From Sphingobium arseniciresistens (GTDB taxonomy: Bacteria; Pseudomonadota; Alphaproteobacteria; Sphingomonadales; Sphingomonadaceae), in NCBI GenBank assembly GCA_029167225.1, contig JARFNK010000005.1, positions 226,012 to 290,011 on the forward strand: a DNA stretch of 64,000 bases, given 5' to 3'. The notes below the pieces were generated by a model. That model was not told where the DNA came from, did not search any database, and worked only from the letters and a program-made list of their open reading frames with translations. Below are positions 38,207 to 47,413 of the stretch, one piece after another. Numbering within the stretch: the stretch's first letter is position 1; every line of letters begins with the position of its first letter. Made by a program: the position numbers and the translations under genes.

Positions 38207-39186
38207 GGAATGTCTCCTTGAGGCTGGGGGGTGATGGAAAGGATCTGGTAACCACCAAGGGCGTCGAGGCCGGTGACATGGGCGAGTTCGGCAAGCCGGC
38301 GTCCGGTGCCGTCGCGGACCAGGACAGCGATGACGTCGATGGTCTCGGCGATGAGCGCGCGCGGCACGGTGACCACGCTTTCCTGGATCAGTTGCTCCAT
38401 GCGCCGCAGCGTTCCGAGTGCAGACCCGGCGTGGATCGTCCCGACTCCGCCGGGATGGCCGGTGCCCCAGGCTTTGAGCAAGTCGAGGGCTTCAGCGCCG
38501 CGTACCTCGCCGATGGGGATGCGGTCGGGCCGGAGCCGCAGCGCGGAGCGGACCAGGTCGGAAAGTGTCGCCACCCCGTCCTTGGTCCGCAGCGACACGA
38601 GGTTGGGCGCGGCGCATTGCAGCTCGCGGGTGTCCTCGATCAGGACCACCCGGTCGTCGGTCTTGGCGACTTCGGCAAGCAGGGCATTGGTCAGCGTGGT
38701 CTTGCCGGTCGAAGTGCCGCCAGCGACCAGAATGTTCTTGCGGGCCGCAACGGCGACAATCAGCGCCTCGGCCTGCCACTCCGCCATGATCCCCGCTGCG
38801 ACATAGTCAGCGAGCGTGAACACCGCGACGGCAGGCTTTCGGATAGCAAAGCTCGGCGCGGCCACTACTGGCGGCAACAGTCCCTCGAACCGCTCCCCTG
38901 TATCGGGAAGCTCGGCCGAGACCCGCGGCGCCTTGGCATGAACCTCGGCCCCGACGTGGTGCGCGACAAGCCGGATGATCCGCTCGCCATCGGCAGCGGA
39001 CATCCCGCTTCCCGTATCGGCGATCCCGGCTCCAAGTCGGTCGACCCAAAGGCGCCCGTCGGGATTGAGCATGACCTCGATCACCGAGGCGTCCTCAAGC
39101 CAGGCCGCGATTTCCGGTCCGAGCGCGGTGCGCAGCATGCGCGCGCCACGTGACGATGCTTCTGTCCGGATCGGGATGACGCTCAT
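38203..39186 (-). CDS. trbB: Conjugal transfer ATPase TrbB (VirB11-like)
   Basis: 327 residues from ATG 39186; an upstream GTG at 39219 is less likely. Walker A is [15 protein letters not shown] and the following blocks are [12 protein letters not shown] and [23 protein letters not shown], all typical of VirB11/PulE hexameric ATPases. It energises substrate transfer and pilus dynamics. It is the first gene of the trb operon. In related elements traG and a CopG gene lie immediately upstream; here about 7.8 kb of cargo intervenes. Confidence 0.93.
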   Translation of the reverse strand: MSVIPIRTEASSRGARMLRTALGPEIAAWLEDASVIEVMLNPDGRLWVDRLGAGIADTGSGMSAADGERIIRLVAHHVGAEVHAKAPRVSAELPDTGERFEGLLPPVVAAPSFAIRKPAVAVFTLADYVAAGIMAEWQAEALIVAVAARKNILVAGGTSTGKTTLTNALLAEVAKTDDRVVLIEDTRELQCAAPNLVSLRTKDGVATLSDLVRSALRLRPDRIPIGEVRGAEALDLLKAWGTGHPGGVGTIHAGSALGTLRRMEQLIQESVVTVPRALIAETIDVIAVLVRDGTGRRLAELAHVTGLDALGGYQILSITPQPQGDIP

Positions 39187-39416
39187 GAATTGCCTCGCAG
39201 ATGCGAGCCAGCCGACCACCGGCTGCGCTCGCGAGGCAGATCAAAAGGACATTAGAATGCAGGAAGGCAACAGGTTGTTCGTTTCGGCGAAGGGTGGCGA
39301 AGACCGAGAAAGGAACGGCCAGATTGCTAGCCACCAGCCGAAGGTGGACGGTGTGAATCAGATACGGCGCGGTTACCAATTCATGTCGCTTCACGACGCG
39401 GATTGCGCCATTCTTC

Positions 39417-40841
39417 ATGGTACCGATCTCGCCAATCAGATTCGATGCCATTGCGGGCTATGCTCGCTTGCCAGTCTCGCAGCTCTTTGGCCGAGAACTT
39501 GCCTATTTCGAAGTTGGCGGCGGCGCGGTCGTGGGAATGCTGCTGGTCGATCGGACCGATGGTGATTTCCTGGGTGGCGTCTTCGCTCGCGACGAACGTC
39601 TGCGATACCGCTGGGCGTCCCAAACTGACTTCTTTGCGAGCCGCGAAGACGCGGAGGCCGCGCTAGCTCAAGCAATGGACGTCGCCCTGCAGGCACCCCC
39701 CGAGGAACACCATCAGGGCGACAGCAATGGGCCAGCAGTGGATTTCTTCACGCCCGTGCGTGACGAGGCCCAATTGAACCCGGACTTTGTCCGGCTGCGG
39801 ACCGAAGAGGTTTTCTCGCCAGCGCGGGATATCATCGAACCGATGATGCGCTGGTATGAGGATGCCGATGGAAACTTCGTTGAACAGTTTCAGACGGCGG
39901 GCTTCGATCAGCGAATTTGGGAACTCTATCTTTTCGCGACACTGATCGAACTCGGCTACGAGCTTGATCGTTCAGATGCTGTTCCTGACTTCTGCGCGCG
40001 CAGCCTTTTCGGCGAGTTCACTCTTGAAGCTGTAACGGTCGGTCCTACGCGACAGAGTGGTGTGATCGTGCCGCCGCCTCCGATCGATACGCCTGAGGAG
40101 CAGCGGGCGTATCTCAAGGAATACATGCCGATCAAGTTCGGGAGCGCGCTCTACAGCAAGCTGCGTAAAGAATACTGGAAGCGTCCGAATGTCGCCGGCA
40201 AGCCGTTCCTGCTGGGTATTGCGGATTTCTCATCATCAGGCTCGATGGTGCATACGCGGTCAGCGCTGGAACTTTACCTGTACGGAATCGAACACGACGG
40301 ACATCACGACGAGAACGGCAAACTGGTGATCGCGCCGCGACGCGTGATGGAACACCGTTGGGGCGACAAAATCATACCTTCCGGCTTTTTCGAGCAACCC
40401 GGCGCCGAGAATGTCAGTGCCGTCTTTGTGAACAACAGTGGAACAATTTCAAAATTCAACAGGATGGGCCTGCAGGGAGGCTTTGGCAGTGGCAAGGTTC
40501 TGATGATGCGGGAGGGCACCGCCGTCGATCATGACCACAATGCGCTGGAACCGCAGTTTTTTCGGGCTATCGTCAATTCAGAAGGCTACACAGAACAATG
40601 GGTCGAGGGCGCAAACATCTTCCATAATCCCAACGCCATGCACCCCGTCCCGGAAGAGTGGTTTCCGGGTGCTGCTCACCATCGCCTACTTCCTGATGGA
40701 CAAATGCTGAGCACCACGCCGGATTTCCATCCGTTTGGCTCGATCACACGGCAATGGGCTCCTGTCGATGTCGATGCCGTCCTGGCCGAGGCCGGCGATC
40801 GGACACATATGATGTGGAAGGCCCGACGGGATGCTAAATGA
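39417..40841 (+). CDS. Unknown protein, possible restriction-endonuclease-like fold (cargo gene 1)
   Basis: 474 residues, opposite in strand to the surrounding transfer genes. I do not recognise a named domain. A central segment, WELYLFATLIELGYELDR followed by VPDFCARS and GEFTLEAVTV (about 168-207), has the spacing of a nuclease core: an early Glu169, a PD at 190-191 and a Glu204 in a beta strand. The usual Lys is absent, so this is a guess. Another conserved-looking stretch is FGSALYSKLRKEYW and KPFLLGIADFSS (about 240-275), which could be a helix and strand of the same fold. It may be the effector of a defence locus with the ATPase gene at 41571. Confidence 0.55.
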   Translation: MVPISPIRFDAIAGYARLPVSQLFGRELAYFEVGGGAVVGMLLVDRTDGDFLGGVFARDERLRYRWASQTDFFASREDAEAALAQAMDVALQAPPEEHHQGDSNGPAVDFFTPVRDEAQLNPDFVRLRTEEVFSPARDIIEPMMRWYEDADGNFVEQFQTAGFDQRIWELYLFATLIELGYELDRSDAVPDFCARSLFGEFTLEAVTVGPTRQSGVIVPPPPIDTPEEQRAYLKEYMPIKFGSALYSKLRKEYWKRPNVAGKPFLLGIADFSSSGSMVHTRSALELYLYGIEHDGHHDENGKLVIAPRRVMEHRWGDKIIPSGFFEQPGAENVSAVFVNNSGTISKFNRMGLQGGFGSGKVLMMREGTAVDHDHNALEPQFFRAIVNSEGYTEQWVEGANIFHNPNAMHPVPEEWFPGAAHHRLLPDGQMLSTTPDFHPFGSITRQWAPVDVDAVLAEAGDRTHMMWKARRDAK

Positions 40842-40845
40842 GGTA

Positions 40846-41463
40846 TTACAATACTTCGCCTGTCAGTGAGGCATCTTTATCCGCTCGGCGCTGCTCGCTC
40901 TCCATCCGCCATCGCTGTATGCGCTCTTGCCGGGCATCGCGGCTTTCGCGCAAGTGTCGCTCGCTCGACCACTCCCTGTCGGTCGGTTGCGGGGTCAGAT
41001 GGAATGATCTGCGCAAATCCTGCGCGATCAAGTTTGCTTCGAGCCCCTTGGCCGGCAGATTGTCGACAACATGCCCGTCACCACCTTCCGGCGGGTCAAA
41101 GCTGTAAGCGTCGCTGATCATCCCCTGGATGGCTTCGACATCGACACGGAAACGGAAAACACGTTCGGTGAATGGGATGCCAAGGGCTTTCCAGTCGATG
41201 TTATCAGGATATTCCGGAATGGTGGGGAGGCAACCCCAGTCATTCCCTGCATGGCCCTGGCTGTTGGTATGGGCCTCTTTGTCAGCAAGATAGGTCGAGC
41301 AGGCTCCGCAATAGCGTTCGAGCAATTCTGCAAGGTAGAGCGCCGAAAGACGACCGTTCTCCTTCTTTGCCCGATGTTCGCGCCACTGAGTGACACCTTG
41401 GTTGATCAAAGTGGCGCAAACGGTCGAGGTCGCTACTGCGAGGACGAATCTTTCAATCGCCAT
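40846..41463 (-). CDS. Small membrane-anchored protein of unknown function (cargo gene 2)
   Basis: 205 residues from ATG 41463. An N-terminal hydrophobic segment (ERFVLAVATSTVCATLI) is followed by a charged, helical body with SALYLAELLERYCGACSTYLAD and a C-tail rich in Arg, Glu and Gln. No motif is recognised. It converges with gene 1 (stops 4 bases apart) and diverges from the ATPase gene. Its start and the ATPase start are 107 bases apart, room for divergent promoters. It may be a membrane partner of the system or an independent passenger. Confidence 0.5.
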   Translation of the reverse strand: MAIERFVLAVATSTVCATLINQGVTQWREHRAKKENGRLSALYLAELLERYCGACSTYLADKEAHTNSQGHAGNDWGCLPTIPEYPDNIDWKALGIPFTERVFRFRVDVEAIQGMISDAYSFDPPEGGDGHVVDNLPAKGLEANLIAQDLRRSFHLTPQPTDREWSSERHLRESRDARQERIQRWRMESEQRRADKDASLTGEVL

Positions 41464-41570
41464 TACTCGTGCACTTCCTTGAGTTGGCGGCCGAAATTTG
41501 CCGCGCAAAGAACAGTCCGTCGCTGGACTGTGGAAGATTTCGTGTCAAATATGTCGGGCAAGGAAATGTC

Positions 41571-44500
41571 ATGGCCGAAATCACGACTACACCACGCGAT
41601 ATTCACCTGCTGACGACCGATGCCTTGCTCGCCGACCTGATAGGCGGGCGGTCCGTTGCGCTTGGCGGTGGCGAGGAACTCGCTCTGGCATCTGACGACG
41701 CCCGGGCGGTGCTGGATTGGTATCGGCGCAATCGCAGCAGGTGGCAGGCAAACCTGTCGGCGAGTGATGCGGATACGATCATCGACATAATCGGAACGCC
41801 GCCACCGGAAATCGAGGCAGGCCCCGATTCGGGTGCATCAGGTCCGAAGAAATTGCTGAGGTTGCAAAAGGTAGAGGCTCATCGATTCGCCGGGCTCCAT
41901 GCATATGGCCGCCCGAGCGCACCCCCGACCACATTCATATTTGAGCCCGGCAAGCCGGTGACTCTGCTTGAGGGTGTGAACGGCTCCGGCAAAACATCCA
42001 TCGTCAACGCGGTCGTCTGGTGTCTGACCGGGCACCTCATCCGTTCGCAGCGTCCGCCCGAGGAAGGTCCCTTGGATTTCCCATGTGAAATCACCCGCGA
42101 CAATGGGGCGACCACTACTCACGCGATGTCTGCAGTCACGCCGCTGCCGCCGCAATCCGCAGAGCTTCCGTCCGATGGCGAGCCGATCCCGGCGGACAGC
42201 TGGGTCGAAGTGACGTTCGTCGATGAAAGTGGCGCGCAGTTGCCCCCGCTTCGCCGTGTTCAAAGCCGAACTGCTCGGGGCAAAATCACGGAGACTGCGC
42301 CTGACCTCGACGCCGTGGGCATTGATCCGATCGCCTGGCGCATTGCCACCACCATGCCCGCGCTGTTGCCGTTTCTTGCGGTCGGCACGACATCACAACT
42401 CGGCGAGGCGGTTGCGCGACTGACAGGCCTAGCGGATCTGGTCGATCTTGCAGGGCATGCGAAAAAGATGTCGGCGCGAATCACCAAGACCACGAATACC
42501 GACCTCAAGGCACAGTTGGCTGAGATCGCCGAACGCTATCAGCAAGGTGTTGATGACCTTGCCGCCATAGTCACTGAGACACCGGCCATCGCATTTGAGG
42601 GCGAAATGCCCGTTGTTGATGCTCCAACAGCCGCTGATCGAATTGCCGAGATTTCGGGTCACTTTGCGGCTTTGAAAGCAATTGCCCTTGCTGAAGCGCA
42701 AAATGTGTTGGGCGATGACCATGATCCGGAAGACAAAACTGCCCGCGACAACCTCGAGGCGAGCATCAGGCCGGCGATCGAGCGCTTGAGCAACCTCGGC
42801 GAACTGCCATCGATATCTCGTCTGTCAGCACTTCGGGTTGAAGCCGGCGGCCTCGGGGCAATCGACGCAATGTTGGCGCATATCGCATCCGAGGCGGCCA
42901 CCCTGGCTGAACTGGCCGCAAATCCCAGTCACGCACGGCGAGTCCAGTTATACGCCAAGGTTTCGGCATGGATGCATGACCATGCCCACGTTGCGGATGG
43001 CACCTGCCCCGTCTGTGTCAGCCAACTTGATGGCGCGGTCGATCCCGTCACGGGATTGCCTGTTGGCGACCACCTTGCCGAGGCCGCTCGTGACCGCGAG
43101 GTGATTTCGCGAACGATTGCCGAGTGGTCGTCACATTGGTGTGGGCGGTTGCTGCAGGATCTTCCGCCTGCCCTAGCCAAGGAGGCGCGGGGCGATCTGC
43201 CCGAATCTCCCGGATCAATGCTCAAGGCAGGTCTGGCGGATGAACTCTTTGCTACCGAGCCGTTTCGCGGCGCATTGTCGGCGCTTCGGGCCGACGCCAA
43301 TGCCCTGATAGACGAGCGGCTTTCCCAGCTTCCGGAATTCATCGAACCGGAAGTGAGGAAATTACCCAACGGGCTGGCTGCGGAAACGGTCCAACTGCAA
43401 CAGATGGTCGACCGTACCGTTCGCGCGCTAGCATTTGCTCAATGGCGGGAGGCCAACGGCGGGGCGCTCAATGTTTTTCTGCGAGCGATACGACGCGGCG
43501 AAGATGGTGCGGCGGACGCCGAACGGGCGATTGGCCGTCGGCTGACCTCGCTGCTCGGGATCGTTGAGGGTGTCGCTCCGCTCAATTCTGCTATCGAGCA
43601 GACCCGCCGGATGGAAAGTGCGCGCAAGGACCATGCCGCCAAGGAGGCCCGGATCGCCGCGTGCGGGCGCGCGGTCGTTGCGCTCGATATTCTTGTTCCG
43701 CTCGGCGGTCTGGCGCAGAAGCAGGTCGATACGCTGCGCCGGAAACTGCACAATCGCTCGGAACACTGGCGCGGTGCGATCTATCGCAATGCCACCACCT
43801 TTGCCCCCGACCTCACAGGGACCGGAATGGACGCACGCGGGGTGTTGGAACTCAAGGTGGGCCGCAATGGAGTGACGGCACCGGCGCAGCACGTCTCCAA
43901 TGCATCGGCCTTGCGGGGCGCATTGCTTGGCTTCTTTCTCGCATTACGCGAACATGTTCTGGCGACTCGCGGCGGATTGTCGCTGCTGGCACTGGACGAT
44001 CCGCAGGAGTTGCTCGACCACGACAATCGCCAACGGCTCGCCCACGGGCTTGCTGTCGTTGCGGCCGCTGGCGCGCAGTTGCTGGTCACCACCCACGACC
44101 GACGGTTCGCCCGATCGCTGGTTGCCGAGAACCGCGCTGCCGATCGAGTCCAGCATTTGTCGGTTCACGCGGTCAACTTCGTACACCCGACGCTGAGCCT
44201 TTCGCCGACAATTGAGGAGGTCGATCGGCGTCGTCACGCCTTCGTCGCAAACGAAGATTCGGCAACCGAAGCACAGAACTATGCATCCGATTTGCGTGTG
44301 TTCATCGAAGGGAGGCTCAGCGATTTGTTCGACGATCTGGCCGAGCCGGCACATGCGGCAACGACGCAAGCGTTGACGCTGTTTCCACTGGTGGACAAGC
44401 TGCGCGCGTTGATCGCCAATGGCACCGGAGAATTGTTCACGAACCCGGTTCTCAAGAGGTTTGTGGATGACCCAGCGCTTGCCGAAGGCGCGGCACCGCG

Positions 44501-45479
44501 CAGGGTGCTCAACACATCGCATCACGACAAGGCGTCGCTGACCTACATGGACGTGAAGGACGTGGAATCGGCGTTCGTGCGCCTCCGCACCAGTGTCGAG
44601 AAGGTTCACGAGCAGTTTCGTTTGCACCGCTGGCGCGAACCGCTCGTCCCGAACGACGATGAAGGCACCAATATCGTGCCGTTGCCCGCAATGGCGCGCC
44701 CTGATTTTTCGGTGCCGATTTGCCCGGACATCGCAGCTTTCGTGAGTTCGATCCCGTCCGGTGGATCCCAGGATACTGCCAGCGAGTTCCTCGAGGGTGA
44801 TTGGTTCGACGGCAAGGCACTATTCTATGTTCGCGGCGAAACGCTCGGCTTTGCGATCCCGTCCGGATCCGTGGCGATTGTGGAGGCCGAACCCTATCCG
44901 GGCCGCGACCGCAATCTTGTTATCGCCCGTCATCAGGGCAACGTGCTGGCGAGGCGGCTGCTGAAAGCGCCAGGTTCGCTCGGCATTTCCCTTGCCGCAC
45001 AAATGCCCGATCCGCGGTCCCCACGCCCGACGATGACCTATGATGAGAGCAAGGTGAGACTGTATCGGGTAGTTGGCACCTTGTTCAGCGACATGCCGGC
45101 CCCCGCCGGAGGCGGCGAGGCAACGCAAGTCGATGTCGTGCCTGAACTTGATCGGATCGCAGTCGCCTATCGCGTCCGTGAAGACAGTGCGGTTCCCTTA
45201 GCACTCCCCGGCCAGGTTATCCTAGGCGGGAGCGAACTGACGCCACGCGATCTCGACGCGTGGGAGGGAAGACTGGTCGCTGTAACGCTCGATGACGGGA
45301 CAAGTATCTTCAAGCGCGTGGGGTCGCGCCTTGCGGGCAGCCTTGGCCACCTTCGGCAATTCGAAACGATCGGCGGACTCGGCTCGTCTCTGGTGATTGC
45401 AACCGAGGCGGTGGACGGCGCGGACAGTCCGCCCCTGATGGTCTCTGCCCGGCCGGTACTTGGCGTGCTCTACGCATAG
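41571..45479 (+). CDS. SMC/Rad50-like ATPase with C-terminal tandem S24 (LexA-like) domains (cargo gene 3)
   Basis: 1302 residues from ATG 41571, preceded by AAGGAAA. Parts visible in order: Walker A GVNGSGKT (135-142) in an AAA_23/RecN-type head; a central zinc-hook-like CPVC (479-482); an ABC signature region SNASALRGALLG (776-787); Walker B LLALDDPQ with Asp809; H-loop TTHDRR (His842). The last 230 residues contain two LexA/S24-like repeats. Copy 1, GETLGFAIPSGSVAIVE to LARRLLK, has Thr1091 and Arg1128 at the catalytic positions. Copy 2, VREDSAVPLALPGQVIL to SIFKRVG, has Ser1206 and Lys1248, a spacing like that in LexA and cI. The S24 reading is mine, by eye. A DNA-sensing ATPase joined to a self-cleaving or protease module is the inferred design. 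Confidence 0.72.
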   Translation: MAEITTTPRDIHLLTTDALLADLIGGRSVALGGGEELALASDDARAVLDWYRRNRSRWQANLSASDADTIIDIIGTPPPEIEAGPDSGASGPKKLLRLQKVEAHRFAGLHAYGRPSAPPTTFIFEPGKPVTLLEGVNGSGKTSIVNAVVWCLTGHLIRSQRPPEEGPLDFPCEITRDNGATTTHAMSAVTPLPPQSAELPSDGEPIPADSWVEVTFVDESGAQLPPLRRVQSRTARGKITETAPDLDAVGIDPIAWRIATTMPALLPFLAVGTTSQLGEAVARLTGLADLVDLAGHAKKMSARITKTTNTDLKAQLAEIAERYQQGVDDLAAIVTETPAIAFEGEMPVVDAPTAADRIAEISGHFAALKAIALAEAQNVLGDDHDPEDKTARDNLEASIRPAIERLSNLGELPSISRLSALRVEAGGLGAIDAMLAHIASEAATLAELAANPSHARRVQLYAKVSAWMHDHAHVADGTCPVCVSQLDGAVDPVTGLPVGDHLAEAARDREVISRTIAEWSSHWCGRLLQDLPPALAKEARGDLPESPGSMLKAGLADELFATEPFRGALSALRADANALIDERLSQLPEFIEPEVRKLPNGLAAETVQLQQMVDRTVRALAFAQWREANGGALNVFLRAIRRGEDGAADAERAIGRRLTSLLGIVEGVAPLNSAIEQTRRMESARKDHAAKEARIAACGRAVVALDILVPLGGLAQKQVDTLRRKLHNRSEHWRGAIYRNATTFAPDLTGTGMDARGVLELKVGRNGVTAPAQHVSNASALRGALLGFFLALREHVLATRGGLSLLALDDPQELLDHDNRQRLAHGLAVVAAAGAQLLVTTHDRRFARSLVAENRAADRVQHLSVHAVNFVHPTLSLSPTIEEVDRRRHAFVANEDSATEAQNYASDLRVFIEGRLSDLFDDLAEPAHAATTQALTLFPLVDKLRALIANGTGELFTNPVLKRFVDDPALAEGAAPRRVLNTSHHDKASLTYMDVKDVESAFVRLRTSVEKVHEQFRLHRWREPLVPNDDEGTNIVPLPAMARPDFSVPICPDIAAFVSSIPSGGSQDTASEFLEGDWFDGKALFYVRGETLGFAIPSGSVAIVEAEPYPGRDRNLVIARHQGNVLARRLLKAPGSLGISLAAQMPDPRSPRPTMTYDESKVRLYRVVGTLFSDMPAPAGGGEATQVDVVPELDRIAVAYRVREDSAVPLALPGQVILGGSELTPRDLDAWEGRLVAVTLDDGTSIFKRVGSRLAGSLGHLRQFETIGGLGSSLVIATEAVDGADSPPLMVSARPVLGVLYA

Positions 45480-45517
45480 GGGCTATAGTCGCGCGACGAC
45501 GAAATGAGGCGGCTTTG

Positions 45518-45537
45518 TTCCGCAGGGCGTTGCGGAA
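45518..45537 (+). repeat. Short hairpin between cargo genes 3 and 4
   Basis: TTCCGCA and TGCGGAA flank a six-base loop in the 70-base gap between the ATPase gene and the next gene. There is no T-tract, so it is more likely an RNA-stability or translation-control hairpin than a full terminator. It lies just upstream of the ribosome site (GGAAAGG) of the following gene. Confidence 0.4.
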
Positions 45538-45549
45538 AGGCTTGCCTGA

Positions 45550-46923
45550 ATGTCCAGATTGAAGCCCGGCCACGACCTTTCTGGCCTGATGAAATATGCG
45601 GATCGCGCACCGTGGGACGAGGCGATGTCGGAATTGCTGTCTGTCCATCTCGGCCCAGCCTGCAAGGCGACGGGGCTTGAGCCCGATGCCATGTTCGAGA
45701 TCATCGGCGATCACTGGCAGGGGCCGCTGTGGGGATGCGCGTTCGAGGACTTGCTGACGCGGGAAATGGAACCGGACGGCCTCAATCTGGTCGATGACTA
45801 TCTGAAGCGCAGAGGGTGGAACGAAAAGGCCCCGAACAAGGCCTATATGCGCTCGCTGCGCGGCACCACCATGTCGCTCTATGAAATCAGCGATGTTGTT
45901 CCGGGCGAGGCGATGACCTTGCGCGACTTGCTGCGCGATACCGCACCTGTGACCGTGCGGGAGCACAGTGCCACCCGGACCCTTGTGAACTGGGACAAGA
46001 TCGCCGCCAGGATTGTTGAAGTGAATGGGCGGCTTGGCATATCCGGGGCGCTGTTGCCGTTCAGTCCGGATGGCGCTGCGGGCCTGGTGGACACATTTTC
46101 CCGGCTCTGTGAGGAAAAGCTGGGCGCTGGACAGTCTGATCCGTCCGAGATCGATGCCGTTCTACAAACTGCCGCGCCAATGTTCACCAATGTCTGGCTG
46201 CTCGCCTGTCTGGGCAAGGCCATGCCTGGCGGCGAGCCGGAACTGGTCAACTCAGATGGCGACGATGTCGTCTTTCACCGCATCGTCTTCCCGCTCGCCA
46301 AGGGCGTGATCGGCAAGAGCGTGGCGCGCAGGTTGAATGCAGCCGATTGGCTGGATCCTGCCAGCGACTGCTTCTGGAACTGGCTTGCACCTGCTGCGAA
46401 GGGCCGCAGGCCGAAGTCGAACAGGGGCAAGCAGGCTTTCGTTACCACGATGGATGACGGCTCACCTGTCTTCGCCAATGTGGAGCTGGTGGGGCGCAAT
46501 CTCATCGTCGAGGTCAACAGCGCCGCTCGCGCAAGCCAGGCAATCGAACAGATGCGCGAATGGCTTGGTGACAGTCTTAGCGCGCCGCTCACCGAAATCC
46601 GTACCCTGGCGCAGGTGATGGCCGATGATGCCGCACGCGGCGAACAGGACGAGCCACTCGACATTCCGCCGCAAGAGATGGAGCGGATCGTCCACGACAT
46701 GCTGACGCGCGAATATTCGCGGACGCTCGATGAACCCGTCCCTGCACTCGGCAACAAGTCGCCGCGCGCTCTTGCCCGAACCAAAGCCGGGCGATCCAGG
46801 GTGGCCGACTGGCTCAAATACCTAGAGAACGGCTCCGCGAAATCCGATGCCACGGATCCAATGGCGAGTTATGACTTCACCTGGATGTGGAAGGAATTGG
46901 GCATCGCCGATCTGCGGAATTGA
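45550..46923 (+). CDS. Unknown protein with MbcA/ParS/Xre-antitoxin-like C-terminal segment (cargo gene 4)
   Basis: 457 residues, 70 bases after the ATPase gene and co-directional. The N-terminal part has LRGTTMSLYEISDVVPGEAMTLRDLL and VREHSATRTLVNWDKIAARIV (about 98-160), a pattern seen in uncharacterised proteins. The C-terminal LDEPVPALGNKSPRALARTKAGRSRVADWLKYLE (seen across 394-427) resembles the toxin-binding segment of MbcA/ParS/Xre-type antitoxins, where a Leu.G.tP.eA...G...V block is typical. It could be a partner or immunity factor for the ATPase. No catalytic motif is evident. Confidence 0.5.
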   Translation: MSRLKPGHDLSGLMKYADRAPWDEAMSELLSVHLGPACKATGLEPDAMFEIIGDHWQGPLWGCAFEDLLTREMEPDGLNLVDDYLKRRGWNEKAPNKAYMRSLRGTTMSLYEISDVVPGEAMTLRDLLRDTAPVTVREHSATRTLVNWDKIAARIVEVNGRLGISGALLPFSPDGAAGLVDTFSRLCEEKLGAGQSDPSEIDAVLQTAAPMFTNVWLLACLGKAMPGGEPELVNSDGDDVVFHRIVFPLAKGVIGKSVARRLNAADWLDPASDCFWNWLAPAAKGRRPKSNRGKQAFVTTMDDGSPVFANVELVGRNLIVEVNSAARASQAIEQMREWLGDSLSAPLTEIRTLAQVMADDAARGEQDEPLDIPPQEMERIVHDMLTREYSRTLDEPVPALGNKSPRALARTKAGRSRVADWLKYLENGSAKSDATDPMASYDFTWMWKELGIADLRN

Positions 46924-46999
46924 CGGCCACTATTGTCCAGCACTTCCGACATCCCTGCGCCCTCTTTGGGCGAATGGCACGAAGGAAGGGCATTCCCCA

Positions 47000-47413
47000 T
47001 CAGCCTTCGCCATGCCTCACTTCGTTTGTAAATCGATGTGCTGACTCGAGCTTGCGGGCCACGGCTTCGACGAAGCCCTCGTAGCGTTGCTTCCCCTGTG
47101 CCTGCGCTGCTGCCATAGCACTGTCAGGCAGTGGCGGGTTTGCCGTCAGCCAGAACCTCACGAACAAGGCCAGGGCCTCATTCGTCACCTCGATCTGAAA
47201 TTCCAATTTCTCGTTCTGCTTGGTCAGTCGATCGAGGCGCCGGGTGATGGCGGCCTCCATGCGCTCGGAGCCATCGGGCGACAGGAACGATGTAATGGCG
47301 GCCTCGACGATCGACGCCTGGGTCGCACGCTTCCGGATCGCGAACTCAGCGAGCTGCCGGGAGATGTCCGGCGGCAGACGAAACGTATGCTTGATACGAT
47401 TGCCTGATTTCAT
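47000..47413 (-). CDS. CopG/ribbon-helix-helix-type protein upstream of the trb cargo gap
   Basis: 137 residues. The N-terminus KHTFRLPPDISRQLAEFAIRKR reads as a ribbon-helix-helix strand and helix, followed by a coiled-coil-like TRRLDRLTKQNEKLEFQIEV segment. In Tn4371-like and related elements a CopG gene lies beside traG and is thought to regulate transfer or assist at oriT. Its start overlaps the traG stop by 4 bases. The C-terminal third has no known function. Confidence 0.75.
   Translation of the reverse strand: MKSGNRIKHTFRLPPDISRQLAEFAIRKRATQASIVEAAITSFLSPDGSERMEAAITRRLDRLTKQNEKLEFQIEVTNEALALFVRFWLTANPPLPDSAMAAAQAQGKQRYEGFVEAVARKLESAHRFTNEVRHGEG

Noticed and set aside
39095-39451. Minus-strand frame overlapping the trbB start
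   Set aside because: Different frame from trbB, overlaps its first codons, and shows no similarity; a chance frame in the gap.
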